From: Phallusia fumigata
Taxonomy: Eukaryota > Chordata > Ascidiacea > Phlebobranchia > Ascidiidae
Reading direction: 5' to 3'
DNA length: 21,484 bases
Assembly: GCA_008931825.1 (NCBI GenBank)
Contig: QXVZ01030695.1
Location: forward strand, 1-21,484
Both the position numbers and the translations under genes were made by a program. Each line of letters begins with the position of its first letter. Position 1 is the first letter of the stretch. Below are positions 20,278-21,484 of this stretch, one piece after another. The notes beneath the pieces were generated by a model. The model did not search any database, was not told the DNA's origin, and worked only from the letters and a program-made list of their open reading frames with translations.

Positions 20278-21484
20278 GGTTACTAACCATAAAATTCTCA
20301 ACACATACACGAAGTCAGAGCAATGACAATCAGACTTTGAACTGTTGCTTTCTGAGTGTATATTTAAAATATTACCTTCATGTTGATAGGCTTTGAAGTT
20401 TATGCAAAAACGCACTCATTTGTGGTGTTATTATTAATCAACTGTTTCAGTACGCCTTCGTCAGTAATCCCATTTGTTTTTTTCACGCATTTTTTACTCC
20501 GTGGCAACTTTTAGTAAGTTGTTCATGAAACAATGATTGTTTTCATGCTTTACCCCACTTAGCACAGTTGATATTCTACCACTGACACCGTGTATGACAA
20601 ATATTTAAATATGTGACAAATAATCTCTAAAACTCCCATCGTCTACTAACACTTTTTTGTTTCCAGGACGTTGAAAAACTTTAAAATTGACAAATATCTG
20701 CATGTAGTCAACACGTTACATTTAAACTATAAAAACCTACTTGTAATAACAAACTAAAAAAAACACAAGTTTTGTGGTGCACAGCGTATTATGCTTCAAC
20801 ACAAACGGAACCTCAGCTGTTACTGCTCTGCTCTCCAGACTAATGCAAGATTAATTTTGGCACCAGCCTTTTGTAACACCTTTTGCCAAGTAAACAAGTC
20901 CCCGTTGCCTAACATTTGACTTAACTTCATAATTACTTGCAAACAATAGTGTTATATTACACCTGATTTGACGGCTACGAATCAGCTGTTGATATTCTTT
21001 GCTCTCTACCGACCTCACGCGATTGTTACAAACCTGTCAGAAGGATGGTTATGGTGACTGACAACCACTTTGCTAAAAGGCCTTGACAGAAACCAGCCCA
21101 CACCAAAAAAACTGACTGGGATTCGTGCTTGAAATCATTCCGGGTTTGAACAAGCATTGTAATGACTCAAATCGATTTACATCCAGCAAAAGACTCGAAC
21201 TCCGAATTCCGTAATCCTAGACGTTTTTTGAATGAGTGATCTGCGTTTCATCCACATAGCTCCTGTTAAAGCATTATGTCTTTTGCCTATTGCCGACTTC
21301 TAATGCGCAACAAATGCTACCAAAAGGATACCGAGTTCCACCGTACTTTTTTTAGATTTAAACCGTTCACAAGAAAGCAGTTTTTCGCAATTTATTTTAT
21401 GTTTCCGATTCCGGTTTGAACCGGTTTAGAGGTTCGGTAGGAGGCCAAAACCGGTCAAAACCAGTTTCAAACTGGAATATTCAG
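20278..21484. other. 5' flank of the ABCG2-like gene
   Basis: No coding exon is recognisable upstream of the start at 20277. The frame stays open up to an ATG at 20415, which would add 46 residues unlike any ABCG2 N-terminus, so I prefer a 5' UTR intron ending at the acceptor AG 20284-20283. The promoter and first untranslated exon should lie here or to the right; I cannot place a transcription start. Confidence 0.5.
21408..21478. repeat. Imperfect inverted repeat with AACCGGTT cores
   Basis: The left arm ATTCCGGTTTGAACCGGTTT (21408-21427) pairs imperfectly with the right arm at 21457-21478, which ends CAGTTTCAAACTGGAAT. Inside are AACCGGTT (21419-21426) and AAAACCGGTCAAAACC (21447-21462). 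AACCGGTT is the known core bound by Grainyhead/CP2 factors. It lies about 1.1 kb upstream of the ABCG2-like start and could be an epithelial enhancer, or the end of a small inverted-repeat element running out of the window. Confidence 0.55.

Noticed and set aside
20278..20415. Alternative upstream start of the ABCG2-like protein at 20415
   Set aside because: The extra 46 residues resemble no ABCG2 N-terminus, and a good splice acceptor lies just before the ATG at 20277.
21182..21215. CTCGAACTCC looking like a tRNA B box on the minus strand
   Set aside because: The flanks do not form a T stem, and no A box or acceptor stem is found at the right distance.

Overview
The window is animal nuclear DNA. 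It is AT-rich, its genes are split by GT-AG introns (most of about 50 to 1200 bases), and its proteins are close to, but not the same as, vertebrate ones. The gene families, the very short introns and the local divergence fit an invertebrate chordate, most likely a tunicate such as Ciona. That assignment is inference from protein similarity and gene structure, not a database match.

Layout from left to right. Positions 1-1985 hold no recognisable gene and are probably an upstream PDCD4 intron. Positions 1986-4955 (+) are the last four exons of a PDCD4-like translation inhibitor (second MA3 domain and C-terminal tail), followed by its 3' UTR to about 5645 or 6027. Positions 6080-11343 (+) are a cytosolic sulfotransferase (SULT) tandem cluster. 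It has a 3' gene piece at 6562-7047 and a longer piece at 10527-11343, in diverged duplicated surroundings. Between them lies an intronless GNAT (aralkylamine N-acetyltransferase-like) gene at 8472-9111, broken by a frameshift and an in-frame stop.

Positions 12499-20277 (-) are a complete ABCG2-like half-transporter. I could assemble 17 coding exons whose splice phases all agree and which total 2085 nt (694 residues). The NBD motifs fall at the same residue numbers as I recall for human ABCG2. The remaining right end (20278-21484) is 5' flank with an imperfect inverted repeat carrying Grainyhead-like AACCGGTT cores.

Four single N bases (6562, 10437, 13803, 18741) mark hidden assembly joins. 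Two sit exactly between direct repeats that duplicate ABCG2 exons (880 bp, and 878/935 bp); the other two lie where a SULT copy loses its 5' part. The duplicated ABCG2 exons would break the reading frame if all were spliced, so the likeliest reading is that two haplotypes of a polymorphic genome were joined end to end. The SULT duplication is much more diverged and looks real.

SULT, GNAT and ABCG2 are all plausible small-molecule conjugation or efflux genes, but they are on different strands and nothing in the sequence shows that they are co-regulated. I did not find a clearly new biological system. The most useful observations are the natural ABCG2 substrate-pocket changes, the duplicated-exon junctions, the decayed GNAT gene and the SULT fragments.
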